This document shows positions 40,881-53,684 of a stretch of 64,000 nucleotides of DNA, piece by piece. The notes below the pieces were generated by a model. It made no database searches. It was given only the letters and a program-made list of their open reading frames with translations, and was not told the origin of the DNA. The stretch comes from Phymorhynchus buccinoides. Lineage: Eukaryota; Mollusca; Gastropoda; Neogastropoda; Raphitomidae. The stretch spans positions 1,519,781 to 1,583,780 of the forward strand of contig CM065690.1 of the NCBI GenBank assembly GCA_017654935.2, given 5' to 3'. Made by a program: the position numbers and the translations under genes. Every line of letters begins with the position of its first letter. Within the stretch, counting starts at the first letter, position 1.

Positions 40881-43800
40881 CTTGTCGAATAATGCGTGGA
40901 AACATAAGACTACCTTGTTGAAGCTGTCACGAGAATTGGACCGGTACGTAGGTTGTTTTCCCCCCCTTTTTTTATAACCATTATGACGGTAAATGAGAGG
41001 TGTGTGCGTTGTGTGATAATATTGCATTTTATCTACCTTGTGTGGGCGAAATGGGACGGGAGCAGAGGTGGACAGTTGTGTTGCCAAGTCGGGGGGTCAC
41101 ATGATATAGACGTATGTTGTGTAATAATAACGATATTGATGATGACGCGTGATACTTGATACGTTCGTTTTTGAGACTTTGTGCGTGTTGAAAATAACAC
41201 TAGTAGTACAGTACTACATGCGTGGTGATCATTCGTTGTGATATCTTTTTTGAAGTGTGAATTTTGTGAAGCATTCAATATACCTTCAGCATTATCTTGG
41301 CACTTTATTTAGTCCTCATTATTTAATAAAAAACCTGTACATATTTTTGGTTATATATAATATTTTTTGCAATGATGATCTAAAGAAAACAAATCAGTTG
41401 CGCTTGCAGAGGATGGCTAGGTACAAATGGCAGAGGCATGGTTTTTATGGATGGCTCCTTGATGAATTGTGTTTCATTGGGGGGTGACTGGGCAGCTGTA
41501 TTAAAGTTGTGACGCTTGACGCTCATACTCAACTTGTGTGCGCAGGAATACTCTATGATTGCATTAACCCTATGGTCCCCACCACTGACTGAGAAATCCT
41601 AAGCTGTGTGAGAAACGTGCAGCAAACTGATGGATGATATAAATGATGCTGAAGCAGAGAAAAACAAATGATGATTTTAGGAGAACAAAGAAAAAACATG
41701 GGAGCCCCAGGATTAAAATGACTCCTAGTTATGTTGATTTAAATTACTCCGATCGTGACGTCATGGCAGAAACAAGCTAAACTTATTGATTCACAACGGG
41801 GAATTTCAGCTGTGGAGAGAAACAGGGAGTGTTGTTTGTGTATTGGAGTGGAAGGACAGTCCTACACACAGTGAGGCTTCACCTGGACTGTGGCTTGGAC
41901 ACCATTTGTCTTCTATCTATCACTTGGCAGATGCTGTTTTTATTTGGGGTCAGTCCCCCCCTGTCGCATACTAATTGCAATTTTTCTGAGTACTTTTTTC
42001 CTTTTGTTATTGTGTCTCTGGGGAGTCGTTTCACTTGTGGGTTGGCTTTTTGTCTCTCCTGTCTTTCTCTGCAGTTTTCGGTAAGGATTACACAATGCAC
42101 ATGCGCAGATTGTTCAACTTTCACATCGCAACGATTTTGAATTATAAAAAAACCCTCACAAATCACTCCAGACATACACACAAACAACCCCTTCCTAAAC
42201 AAAAGAAGAAATGAAAAAAGATTACGTGTTTTTACTTCAGGTTTAGACATAGGGAAGTGGTAGATCAGACTTTTTTTTATATATAGACTTTATATAGGAA
42301 AAACTCTCCACCGATTGTTTTCCCCACAACAAGCCACTACAAAAGTAAAGTCAGAGGCAAAATTGTGGTCTAAGGGAGCGAAGCTAGTTTAGAAGTGACC
42401 AAGGTATGGTGTGCACATACATGACACAGATTTACTTTCATTGAAGCAAATGGATAAAATTGACAGCTATCTATTAATTCCGGACATATATATGGCCAGA
42501 ACGACTTGAACGAGCATGCAGACACTCTTGCACACACACATATGTACACACTAACACATACGTACGTACGCACTGACACGTAACAGAGAGAGAGGGGGTG
42601 GGCCCACCAAGGACATGCACAAAATCATGTCTTTTTTGACATCCCCCAAAGTACTGAGGGTGGATAACAGAACCTGATCACTGCCTTTAAACTTTATCCG
42701 CAAGTGTTCTACATTCTACAAAGTCGAAGAGGCAAGTGTGGCGGTGAAAAAGACTCGACTTGCCAGAGAAGAGGAGTGGATTATGACCATGAACTTTGGG
42801 GTGATTGTGATTGTGAATGGGTAGAAGCGAAAATGTCAAAACAGCAGTGATTTAAAGCCTGAAACTGACAGTGTGTAGCGACTGAGAAATGGAGCATTGA
42901 AAAGTGGCTCTGTGTGTGTGTCAGTAAGTTTGCTTTGCTGATTGTGGATAGTTCCACTGTATCAAGCTGAATCTGACTCAAGAGGCAGAATTAGTTTTTC
43001 ACTCTCTTTTCTCTCACCAATTGTCTATTGCCACTATTGTCTATTGCTGTTTCAAGTTTTTGTTTATTCTGCCTGTCCTTTTCTTTCTCTGTCTCTATCT
43101 CTCTCTCTCTCACTCTCTTTGCATTTATGTACTCTTGCCTCAAACTAGCCTCATTCCCACCACCACAAATATCCTTTTTTATTATTTCCAAGAATAAAAT
43201 GGCCAAGCGTTATTATTTGTTGTTTTCAATCGTTACATTGCCATGTTTGTTGTGTCACTTCAGTGTTAACTTAAAAGTGAGAGAAAATGAACAAATATTA
43301 GCTTTTGAATGAGCCAGAGACTTTTTATGAAGCTCTGTTTTTTAAGCTCCGTCGTGACATTCTGTTGACATTGTTGACATTCTCAGTCCCTTTGCGTTGT
43401 CTGTTAAGTAGAGAGAAAAGAAAAGGAAGAGAAAAAAACCGGTTAAGAATCAAATCAGCACTAAGGAAGAAGCCCAAATAGTTCAGTGTCAAGGGACATT
43501 TTAATTACAAAAATATTATAAGTGTGTGGGGTTAAGTCAGATATCGGTAACGTGTTACACACTGACTAACCTGATAAATTAATGCTCAGACTGATGTGTG
43601 TAGTAATGCTCAAACACTTACATAGATACACTGTAGCAAGAATATGGGGGCATGCACTTACACACACGCATGCATGCACACACGCATGCATGCTGAATAA
43701 TGTGTTATATGTTGTACTAGACGAAATCTAGTATGCAACCGAATATTTAAGCTTTGGAAAAAGTGTAAATCATCATCATCATCATCATCATCATTATTTC

Positions 43801-43970
43801 ATTCTCCAAGTCTCACAGTGTCAGTCACTGCAGATACAGTACTGTGTGCTCCGAAGTGAGAAAGAGAGAGAGAGAGATCTAACTGCTTTGATCATTCCTT
43901 TAAAAAAAAAAAAAAAAGTAATACTGCAGCTGTCTCTTTGCCAGAGATGATTGTTGAGAGTTCCAACACT
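40881..43970. other. Intron 8; no gene seen
   Basis: About 3 kb of AT-rich sequence with short CA, CT and ATC microsatellites (for example 43100 and 43770). Reading frames of 60-120 codons show no conserved domain on either strand. Confidence 0.55.
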
Positions 43971-43974
43971 TATG

Positions 43975-44525
43975 GGTAGTGCATGAATGCGTGAACACAC
44001 TTGACGGAAGAAAGCTCAAAGAAATAGTCCTGACTTACGGGTAGTGCACTTGACGGAAGAAAGCTCAAAGAAATAGTCCTGACTTACGGGTAGTGCATGA
44101 ATGCGTGAACACACTTGACGGAAGAAAGCTCAAAGAAATAGTCCTGACTTACGGGTAGTGCATGAATGCGTGAACACACTTGACGGAAGAAAGCTCAAAG
44201 AAATAGTCCTGACTTACGGGTAGTGCATGAATGCGTGAACACACTTGACGGAAGAAAGCTCAAAGAAATAGTCCTGACTTACGGGTAGTGCATGAATGCG
44301 TGAACACACTTGACGGAAGAAAGCTCAAAGAAATAGTCCTGACTTACGGGTAGTGCATGAATGCGTGAACACACTTGACGGAAGAAAGCTCAAAGAAATA
44401 GTCCTGACTTACGGGTAGTGCATGAATGCGTGAACACACTTGACGGAAGAAAGCTCAAAGAAATAGTCCTTGCATGAATGCGTGAACACACTTGACGGAA
44501 GAAAGCTCAAAGAAATAGTCCTGAC
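43975..44525. repeat. Minisatellite, ~65-bp unit, about 8-9 copies
   Basis: The unit contains ACTTACGGGTAGTGCATGAA, TGCGTGAACACACTTGACGG and AAGAAATAGTCCTG. The second and last copies are shortened. The complement of each full unit reads CCC|GTAAGT, a donor-like string, but on the strand opposite to the host gene. Confidence 0.95.
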
Positions 44526-45250
44526 TTTTTTTATCATCTTTTTGGGTTAGTTCTGATGGTTAATTTTGTTATAATGCTGATGGTTGATTTTTTGTATTAC
44601 ATTTACAGTATGCTGATTAAGAATTAGGTGTTTTGGGGGTGTGTTTTTTGCCTTGTGCTTTAGTTTGTGTGACACATCTGCTGTTAGTCTGCTCAGTCCA
44701 ACAAGGGATACACCTGCAGAAGAATGACATCATTAAAAGCCATGCCTCTGCTTGTCGTTACACTCAACATTAATGAAATGAAACTTTGAGCTTCTGTCAA
44801 AATCGCCAAAAGTAAGGAAAAGCTGTTTCGACTTTTTCGTGTTGTTTTATGCGCCATGATAATGCTGTGAGGTTGGTAGTAGTTCACATGAAACATGTAT
44901 GTCCCTTACCGTTGTATTAAAGCACGGCATTATGCTGTCTAAAACAGTTGTATTTCCCTCAGTCAGTGCTGCAGTGTGTGAGCCAGTTGTCTAATGCAGA
45001 ACCTTTTCTTTTCCCTGCTGTGCCCCCGCCGTGTTCCTGCCGCCGTCGACTGTGTCTGCCCCTGTGATCCTGACCTGCCTTCGCTGATTGCTGACCGTGT
45101 GTCGATCAAAAAACCACACCCCAAACCCTGAACTCAACCCTGACCTGACTCAATTTGGGGGGCGATAAAAAAAACCCCACCAAAAATGAACTGTACGCAA
45201 CCTTTCCCCCCCTTGTCCCTGAAAACCCTGTCGGGTCCGTCCCAAAACAG
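44526..45250. other. Intron 8, 3' end
   Basis: No gene is seen. A pyrimidine stretch (CCTTTCCCCCCCTTGTCCC, about 45200) lies 30-50 bp before the proposed last acceptor. Confidence 0.55.
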
Positions 45251-45412
45251 AAGCCCGGGGGTGGCCAGTTTGAGCCGGGGTTTGGCAACCGCATGGGGGG
45301 TCCCGGGGGCAACCAGGGGGGTCCCATGGGGGGAGGCGGCGGGGGGATGATGGGTGGTGGTGGGGGGGGGCCAAGGGTCCGGTGCCCCTGTTCCCCCACC
45401 TGTCCGCCATGA
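45251..45412 (+). CDS. NONO: DBHS protein, last coding exon (literal frame)
   Basis: The acceptor GTCCCAAAACAG|AAGCCC (weak tract) continues phase 0 from exon 8. It encodes KPGGGQFEPGFGNRMGGPGG and then a Gly/Met run, and stops at 45410-45412 after PTCPP. The Gly/Met-rich start fits DBHS tails. The last 15 residues do not, and they follow a run of 9 G (45362-45370). A homopolymer length error or polymorphism there would move the ribosome into the frame described in the next entry. The frame is open further upstream, so the exact acceptor is uncertain. Confidence 0.7.
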   Translation, partial: KPGGGQFEPGFGNRMGGPGGNQGGPMGGGGGGMMGGGGGGPRVRCPCSPTCPP

Positions 45413-45549
45413 ATCGCGGTGGTGGGAGTGGGGGTGGGGCGGGGGGGGGTGATCGCGGGGGGGTGATGGACCAGCGTGGAGGTCGCAGGGAGGCCCCCCC
45501 CCCGAGCCGGGAGGAGATGGAGGACAGCAAGAGGATGAGGAGGTTCTGA
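45371..45549 (+). CDS. NONO: Alternative C-terminus of the DBHS protein, one frame away
   Basis: In the other frame the sequence reads AKGPVPLFPHLSAMNRGGG, further Gly/Arg-rich sequence, then REAPPPSREEMEDSKRMRRF and TGA at 45547-45549. A basic, aromatic end such as KRMRRF resembles the nuclear-signal-like ends of NONO and SFPQ. One extra base, or two fewer, in the G run at 45362-45370 would connect it to the exon start. This is probably the true end, and the literal frame a sequencing or allele effect. Confidence 0.6.
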
Positions 45550-45719
45550 GCGGAGCCCCCGGCACCCCCGGGGAGAGGAGGAGTATCTGTGGGGTCCACC
45601 AGCAACAGCAGCAACACTTGGAGCAGGGAGGGCAGTCCACAAACTGTTTCTCATCTGGCAAAAGACTCGCTTATTTCTGCCGAAAAAGGACAAGTGACTT
45701 TCATGAGTAATGGGGGGTT

Positions 45720-46157
45720 TCTTCGTGAAAATGCTTGAGGGGGGAGTGGAGGGGGGGGGGGGGGTGAGTGGGGGGGGGGGGGGGGCTAAGATAATAGATA
45801 TACCAATTGTGAGAGTTGAGTGTTCGCTTTCAGATAGATCTGTGTGATCTGTTGACGAAGGCAAGTAAGAGACTTTTGAGACATTAGCAATGCAGCTAGG
45901 AGGCTGTTATTAGTTTTACTGCTTTGGTGGTGGGGGGGGAAGGGTGTGTGTGCAAAGTAAGATAATAGATTACCAGTAATAAGAGTTGGGTTTGTTCGCT
46001 TTCAGATAGATCTGTGTCATCTTGACTTTAGACGAAGGCAAAGAAGAGACTTTTGAGACATCAGCAATGCAGCTAGGAGGCTGTTATTAGTTTTACTGCT
46101 TCGCTGATTTCCACAAAATGTTGCGTGACACTTACATGATTTAGGTATTAGGTATTT
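45720..46157. repeat. G-rich tracts and a ~140-bp direct duplication
   Basis: Sequence from AAGATAATAGAT through TTCGCTTTCAGATAGATCTG to GCTGTTATTAGTTTTACTGC occurs at about 45788-45922 and 45959-46101. Poly-G tracts lie at about 45750-45785. It is probably in the 3' UTR or just downstream of the DBHS gene. Confidence 0.75.
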
Positions 46158-46381
46158 TATGATCACATAGGCGTCTGTGAAATTCGGGTTACTCCCACCT
46201 GGAGAGCGCGTCGCAACCAGAGGTGCGCCACCCATATTTGTTTTTTGCATGCGATTTTTGTGTGACTGACGAGGAAGGAAATGGGGGGGGGGGGGGGGGG
46301 GGGGGAGTGGGGGGGAAATTTTGACCAAATAACAACTTTTTTGTTGCCACTGGGTTTAACGTTTGCTAAGTGCATGGGCAC

Positions 46382-46415
<34 letters not shown>

Positions 46416-46528
46416 CATATAAGGCCTAGTGCAAAGTGAGAGGGGAAAATCCCCCTGTACCCAGGTTCGAACTCGGGTTTACTTGACACGAAACGAACGC
46501 GTTACCACTGTGCCACTCTACACCTGGT
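46158..46528 (-). mobile_element. tRNA-derived SINE, full length
   Basis: On the minus strand the head reads TGGCACAGTGGTAACGCG (box A) and GAGTTCGAACCTGGG (box B), i.e. a tRNA-like Pol III promoter. The body has CTTTCGGATGAGACGATAAA and CCGAGGTCC, a homopolymer expansion (46284-46305) and the 3' block with TCTCCAGGTGGGAG. The 3' half is shared with 18982-19204, and part of it with 47258-47345. Confidence 0.85.
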
Positions 46529-47160
46529 TTAGGGGGAAAGAGAATACTTTGCAGCACAAGAAGAAAGAGAAGTGTCAACGGATGTTGGAAAGGGGTGGGA
46601 TGGGTGTGGGTGTAATCACTTTCAGAGGACACGTTCAGAGAGAAAGAACATCGCTTGATTCATTCTAGTTCGGCTAGCAGACTGGTGGATCGATGAGATC
46701 TGGTGTCAAGTTTGTCCAACTTTACACAAACTCTTGTGTAGAGTTGTGATGTAACTCGGTTGCTGTTGTGGTTTCATATCTCACAATGACATTAGCATGG
46801 TCACTGTCATCTGACAGATTTTATTCCCCATAATGGTTTTCCACTGGGGACTGTGGGGTATGCGTTGTGTAGGTTGGTAGACATACGCTGCTTTATAGCA
46901 GTGCTGTCCAGAGTGTCAAAGACGTTAGTCTATGTAGCAGTGCTGTCCAGAGTGTCAAAGACGTTAGTCTATGTAGCAGTGCTAAAAGTCTCTAGTCTCT
47001 AAAATGACTCTGCTTTCTTAGTTCTTCATTCACAGATTGGATTCAGTGTAGAGGGGATTCAGTGTAGAGGGGATTCAGTGTAGAGGGGATTCAGTGTAGA
47101 GGGGAAGTATTGTCGTTTGCTCTTTTGTTTGGTTGCTGTTTTCTTGTGATTGTATGTTGA
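46529..47160. repeat. Short tandem duplications
   Basis: A 39-bp duplication (AGCAGTGCTGTCCAGAGTG, about 46898 and 46937) and four units of GATTCAGTGTAGAGGGG (47039-47105). No gene. Confidence 0.8.
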
Positions 47161-47232
47161 TGTTGATATTGATAAAGGCGCATTCGCCGAAATATCCAGT
47201 TGTTTTGTCGTGTGTCTTGTGAATAAAAATAA
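47161..47232 (+). mobile_element. Possible retroelement 3' end with a small hairpin
   Basis: TGATAAAGGCGCATTCGCCG, then AAATATCCAG and GAATAAAAATAACG. The hairpin GGCG-CATT-CGCC between TGATAAA and GAAA followed by AATAAA resembles the 3' ends of Penelope-like and some LINE elements. AATAAA at 47222 could also serve as a poly(A) signal. Confidence 0.35.
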
Positions 47233-47257
47233 CGTCACCTTACACTTGTTGTTTTGG

Positions 47258-47345
47258 TAGTCACAGAGACTTATCTCTGTGAAACTCTGGCTGCTCTCCC
47301 TCACGGAGAGCGCGTCGCCGCAAGTGCAGCGCCTACCCAATTTTT
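47258..47345 (-). mobile_element. SINE 3' fragment
   Basis: The block with GCGCTCTCC and TTTCACAGAGA matches the 3' end of the SINE at 46158-46528. The head is missing. Confidence 0.55.
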
Positions 47346-48004
47346 AAATAAAATTGGGGGGTCAGGGTGAGGAGGGGGTGTGAGCACACTTAGAAAACCT
47401 AGCTATCAATTAGGCCATACCAGGTAGCAGGATTTCTCCCTGCTCTTACCGACTTGTTTTGTGCTTGTTTGTTTGTTGTACTTTCTGCAATTCTGGTTTG
47501 TTACTATTACATGTAAACGGTAGGTTTGGGGGTAGTTGGTGCATCAGGTCTACTTAGGCTCTAGGTTACTGATTAATTAGTCAAGTCATACAGGTGATCA
47601 CTGCGCTACATAGAAAGCGGGTAGCGGGCTATTGAATCAGTACTACATTTAAAGCTAGTCGGCGTGAGTCTGTGGTTGTCGGGAGAGAAATGTCCCAAAA
47701 GTGTTGAAGGACTCCTTCCATCTTTTCCACTGTTCCAGTGTGCTGTTATGTTTGGGGTGGTGGGGGGGTCTGTAATTTAAAATGCCGGAGTGAAATGTTT
47801 TCACTGTCACTGTCAGTAAAGAGGACCCCCCCCCTTCATTTTCATTATTTCTTGTTGTCATGTTTGTTTGCTGTCCTGTTGATGTTTGTCCTTCTATACA
47901 TGTGTTATGTGTATTAAATGTACTAATATATCCCTCGGTTGCCATGTCTTTTCATCCGTACACATGGAAATTGTCCTCACGTTTTTTTAAAACAACTCCT
48001 CGCC

Positions 48005-48300
48005 TTGGCTTAGTTAAGCTGTGTCAGATCAATTGACATAGGCTAGAACACCAAGGCTACATCAAAATGATGTTATGCTCTGCATAGTTATGCAAGGATT
48101 GTCTTTAGCCTGGACAAGCTCCTAGCATAACATCGTCGGTCTCCGAAATCTTCGGAGTGCGGCTGCCCACATGGAGTAATCAAAAACGGTCACACACACA
48201 TAACGTTCTCATCCCTAGCTGGTGCATTTGTACCATAGTGTTCAATTGCTTCGGCTGTTGGGATGATCCCTGGAGTCTTTTAGCCAGGGTGTGACAGCAA
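48005..48300. repeat. Dispersed ~270-bp repeat, copy 2
   Basis: Reverse complement of 22465-22740: GCTAGAACACCAAGGCTACA, CTCCGAAATCTTCGGAGTGC, GGTGCATTTGTACCAT and TTCGGCTGTTGGGATGATCC. Confidence 0.75.
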
Positions 48301-48555
48301 CAACCCCTATCTTGTTTTGGGAGCCTATCTTTATTGTTCCGTGTGTTCAAAGCTGCTAGGCCAATGGTATCCTGAGAACACGACAGGTTTTTCAGATGTT
48401 TCTAAAAGCACCCAAGCATTTGATTGCTTCTGAAAAGTTGTGATCATCGTTGATATTATCGTGATTTGTTTTAGTCGTTTAATCTGACACAATTTCATAG
48501 GTTCTATAACTGGGTAACTTGACTTCAGACGGCTTTTATGATTCACAGAGTTGTG

Positions 48556-49122
48556 TACCGTATTTTTCGGACCATTAGGCGCTGCTGTGTATAAGGCGAA
48601 TAGGGCAATTTTCAAGACAAATCTGAAAAAATTAGCAAAAGGCGCCCGCGTTTATAAGGCACCTCGCAAAAGAAAGTCAAACTTTGAAGCCCGTACGCGT
48701 CCTTTAAGCGCTTACCGACCGCCATTTTCTGCTGTCATAAACAAGAGTTGGCTCCCCTTTCAAATAATCAACCCGTTTGTGCGACTTCCTGTTGTTGTGT
48801 TTGGACTTTTCTTCGCGAAAACTGATAGAATTATGGCATTTTAAGCTCTACAACGATGCTTTTTACACCCAATGAAGGGTTATGGCATCTGTTGGACAGT
48901 ATCTCGGATGATAATAGGGGTTTTGAAGCATTTTAACGTATTTGTCGTATCGGAGACTCGTGACCACTTTTGATGTCTGACTCACAGTAGACTGTACTTA
49001 ACACGGCAATCGTTGCCTCTCTTTTCATGATTTTGTTCACTAATAGGGCGCCCTCGTTTATTTGGCAGACAGCCAGTCAAAATTGGATATCGCCTTATTA
49101 TATAACCCGAAAATGACGGTAA
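48556..49122. mobile_element. DNA element with TACCGTATTTTTCGG ends
   Basis: The left end is TACCGTATTTTTCGGACC followed by ATTAGGCG. The right end is CGCCTTAT...AACCCGAAAATGACGGTA, imperfectly inverted. 567 bp with no coding frame of note. It is related in style, though not in sequence, to the nested element at 57633-58359. Confidence 0.65.
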
Positions 49123-49622
49123 GTACAGTTATATTCTTGCAGCTCTGCAGTGTAGCTGTGCTCCCCGCAAGTCAGAGCTTACAGGGATCAGTAACAATAT
49201 TTAATTGTCTTAATTCTTTGAGTTTTGTGTTGATCAAGTGTTCGAATTTAGTGTTTCAAATTTAGTTTTTTTGTTTTTTGTAAAGGATCATGTCAAGAGT
49301 ACTGACTGTTTTTGAGACGTGTTCGTTTCAACATTTGTAGCAGAAAGGCCTCAAATTGGCCCATTAGGCACAATTTTTGTTATTGAATATTTATGATTAG
49401 CATTTGTTTGACGATCGGTAATCAAGTCTGATCTCGTTGCCATCATGTGTAATTGTGAGGTAAGAATTTGAACACTCTTATTTAGCTGAGGTACTGTTTG
49501 GAGTTCAGTTCCAGTTTGTTCCCTAACATTTATATTTTCTAAGACCTTTGAGAAAAGTTTGGATTCAAGACTGAGTGACGCTTGGTGCGAGTTGGAGAGA
49601 AGCTATTGTCCTAATAGGACTC

Positions 49623-49742
49623 TTAAAGACCCCCCACATCACGTGTAACATTCCCTCTTATGCTGGGAAGATTTCTTAAGATTTCTTAGCTATAAGAGGG
49701 AAAACCGTGATTTGGACAAATGACGTGGTGGGTCTTTAAGGG
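49623..49742. mobile_element. Palindromic MITE
   Basis: TTAAAGACCCCCCACATCACG and CCCTCTTAT at the left are mirrored by ATAAGAGGG and GACGTGGTGGGTCTTTAA at the right. About 120 bp. Confidence 0.7.
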
Positions 49743-49893
49743 CCAGCCACACGTCCACTAGAATTGTACGACTTTATACGGTACGATTCCATCACGTGGT
49801 CTCCAAGAACAAATGTGATTCGTGCGTCGAGATCACGTGACCGAATCGTATCATACGGTCGTGCGATTTTAGCTGACATGTGGATGGCTCTTT
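49743..49893. mobile_element. Second MITE abutting the first
   Basis: GGCCAGCCACACGTCCAC at the left and ACATGTGGATGGCTC at the right are inverted. GTACGAC and GTCGTGCGATTTTAGC mirror each other internally. About 150 bp. Confidence 0.6.
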
Positions 49894-50809
49894 AGCTAGA
49901 GCAAAGGTCCTTGTCCTCAGTTTATGTACACCTGAGACTCTTAGTAAGAGTATTAATCATTATCGTTTGTTTAATTGAATAATGGTGCAATCTTCGCACA
50001 GCAAGGAGGTGCTTTTCTTTTTGAATTCCCCACATTACCCTACCCCCACCCCCACCCACCTCGCACTAATTGAGGACTCGATGACTCGTAATGTGAATCA
50101 TGATTTCCTATTTGTACATTACATCTTTGATTGCCTTTTGTTGTTGGCAACGCACCAACAGATTTGAGTTGTTTTTCCCCCTTTGGCACACATTGTTCGT
50201 GTTCTATGGTTGGTGCTTCTCCTCCCTGCTGTTCAGATCAATGGTTTAGGGATTCCCATAGTAATTGGTATCGTTAGTATTATGTCAATTGCACAAAGCT
50301 GTGTTTAGTTTGTTTAAACTGTTTGTTGGAGGAGAATTAATCCAGCACGATAACTGGGTGTCTCCCTGTCGTTTTGTGTGCTTTGTCAAACAATTCCCCC
50401 AGTTTTCTCCAGTCGCACACTGTATAGCCCACCCCCAAGCTCACGCCCAACCATTCTTTGTTTGTAAGTATATGTACGTGAATACATAGCCATACAATAC
50501 ATTACACTTTTCCCATGCATTTTCCATACATATGCAAACTAAACTCCCTCCCTCTCTGCTCACAAACTGTTTTTTGTTTTTTTCCATTTTTAAGCTTTCA
50601 TGGTATCAGCTTTTATTTGTTTTTTAAATACAGTTTTTGGACACATCACAGTTTGTTTTATCATGTGCAGATAATGAATTTAAAGATTGTTTAAGCTCCT
50701 ACCCACCTCCCTAAAGGTTGTTTAAACCCCTACCCACCTCCCCCTTCCACTCCTTTTGTATTTGTTAGTTAGTACTGGTCTTCGGTTTTGTGGTTGAATA
50801 TTTGTAGCA

Positions 50810-50840
50810 AATAAAACGTTCAAAACAGTTGACAGCTTTT
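50810..50840 (+). terminator. Candidate poly(A) signal
   Basis: AATAAA at 50810-50815 is followed within 25 bp by a T-rich stretch (GCTTTTTTGTTCTTTTTT). If it ends the DBHS transcript, the 3' UTR would be about 5.3 kb. The AATAAA at 47222 is the nearer alternative. Confidence 0.3.
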
Positions 50841-51503
50841 TTGTTCTTTTTTTTTACGTGTATCATGGGTCAGAGTGGAAGAAGTTAAATCAGGATTGGA
50901 AAAGCTGCAGTCTTCAGGATCGGCCATCTTCATCGGTCTTATAGAATCAAACATTTCTGCCAGCATCGATGGCAGATTCAAACAAGATGATAGATTCATA
51001 GACAAGCAATCCTAACACCCACCACCCCACGCATCCTGTTTACACAGGCATTGGGACTCATTTTCAACTCACTCGTGACTAGCTGATTTGCTTCCCCTTG
51101 TTCTGTGGGGACTGGGCGTTTGACTAGGTTCGGAAAACAATCGCCAAAAGTAAGTTATCAAGAGTTAGGCATAGATATTTTCAGAAAGGATTATCAACAC
51201 CATGCACTAAACTAATCGTAAAATGTCAGATTCTGTAGCTTCGTCGTTTGTGTCCTATTGACGAAAACAGCTAACACATAGAAAGAAGGAAAAGTTCACA
51301 TTCTGATCTTTGACCCCCCCCCCCCCCCCCCCCCTACACAGTAAAACCCGAAAGCAAAGTCTGCAATGATTGGTTGATTTCAAGAGAGGCAGGGCCGAAG
51401 TGAACTGAAAGTAGGTTACAATGTCGCCTTTGAAAGCTGGTTACACGCCAGAAATCAAAACCTTGAAAACTCATGATCCACATCCGGCTCATTCGTCCTA
51501 AGC
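50841..51503. other. No gene seen
   Basis: Unassigned sequence with a C run at 51315-51334. Confidence 0.55.
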
Positions 51504-51670
<167 letters not shown>

Positions 51671-52038
51671 AATTCCTGAAGTAATCATATCATTTAAGCA
51701 AAACTTGTTTTTCAACCTGAATATAACAATGTTCTGGCAAACACAAAGTGAACCAAACATATCACTGTACAAAGAAACAATATTTATATTATAGATAATT
51801 ATATAATAATACTTGATATGAACACACACACACTCATAGTTGTACACACACCGCATACACTCGCACGCAAACACACACTTAACATACACACTCACACACA
51901 CACTTGTCATGATCTATGTGTAATAATTCACATATTTTTCATTGCGCGTTGATTTTTCCCCTGTTTCTCTTTTCAATCTTTTCATTTTATTTGCTTAATT
52001 TTTTTTATCGTCAATAAAGAACATCTTGACTTGACTTG

Positions 52039-52294
<256 letters not shown>

Positions 52295-52334
52295 GCGGTC
52301 AGATGTTCACACACATACAGTGCGGTCAGATGTA

Positions 52335-53680
52335 ATTACCTGTTAAACGGCTTATTTCTTAGAAAACGTTGAAAGTCCCAGCAATATCATATCTGAGGGC
52401 AATCGGAAGATTGTGTATACCCAGATGTCACTCTATTCTTAAAGTTGCGAAAAGATTTTGATGATATTTTGTCAACAGTTCAAGATATCGTAATTTTTGT
52501 GCAGGCATTCCAGAATGAAATCTCATTGATAGTTTAATTTGTATGCACTCTAAACTCAAACCAAGCTCATTCATGGAGTGTGTGCCCCCCCCCCCCCCCC
52601 CTCCCCCTCATTTAAAAATGACTGAATCGTTTTTTCATTTTTTCCACTCTCCTGATACATGTTTAATTCATGGAGTTATTTTTGTGCACACATTTCACAG
52701 AGACACAAACTTCATACACAGTTTAGTTTTGCATGTATTTAATTTTGAGACTCAAACCTTTATGATTTATCCTGGAGTATTTGTGTGTTATTGTTTAAAT
52801 TACACACATACCAGATTGTAACCTCAGTCAAAGAGATTTTTTTGCAAGCGTCCCAGGTTGAAAGTGGGGCCTGGGCCTTCCCAGCTGAACTGGGGAGTTT
52901 AATGGTCTCAACCCAGGGTGAGCAGTAGGTCTTTCTCCTTCTATGCTTTCTATTAGGTTCATGCGCCTTCCAAGTTCCGTCGCAATTTATCGTCAGAAGT
53001 GGCGTCTGCAACTATCCAGACAGAAACAGAAACCTTAATTATGGAGGGAATTGTTTTTTGATGTCCCATCTTCTGGGCCATACAGTGGCGTTGCTCTCAC
53101 GTCGCTCATTCCGAGTCCCAACTCGCAGCCACACCCTGGCTTGTTCAGGTCGCAGAATCCGAGACCAGCAGTCCAAGGGGAGCAAATCTATGTTAGGCCG
53201 TCAGGAGACACTGCACTGCTGCTGAGCCACTTTGGCGGAGTTCAGTGGAGCCTGTATGCCGGACACCACCTACTAAGCCCCCTACTGACGACACTATTCT
53301 CTTAGTCGCGGAGCCAGCGTGAGTGAGGTCCTCCTCCGAGGGCGCCACCACGACCATCCACCGACAGCTCCACAGAACATACTGATCCCCATGACTTTGA
53401 CCCGAACGCACCAAGGCATAGACTGGATTGGAAACCGAAACTGAGGTCACCATGAGAGCAGGGCATACATGGCCAAAATTTGAGACATTTCTTTTTTTCT
53501 TTTTGATGATTGATGTGAGGCAGATGATGATGATGCTATGGAGTTCCGTATCGGTCTGAGACTGCACGACAGGGCTGTATTCTACGCTTCCTTTCATAAT
53601 GATATCCCGGCATTAACCAGGCCCGAGAACTACAGACACCTGCAGTGTTGGTCATGAAATTAGAGAAACACTCAGGATTT
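52335..53680. other. No supported gene
   Basis: 53050-53460 has balanced composition and a few 80-130 codon frames on both strands but no recognisable domain. It could be an unrecognised repeat. Confidence 0.5.
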
Positions 53681-53684
53681 CAGT

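Noticed and set aside
43975..44525. Regular array considered as a CRISPR array
   Set aside because: Units are contiguous with no variable spacers and the genome is eukaryotic. It is a minisatellite.
53051..53597. Overlapping frames on both strands in a balanced-composition region
   Set aside because: No recognisable domain in any frame. It may be an unknown repeat but cannot be supported as a gene.
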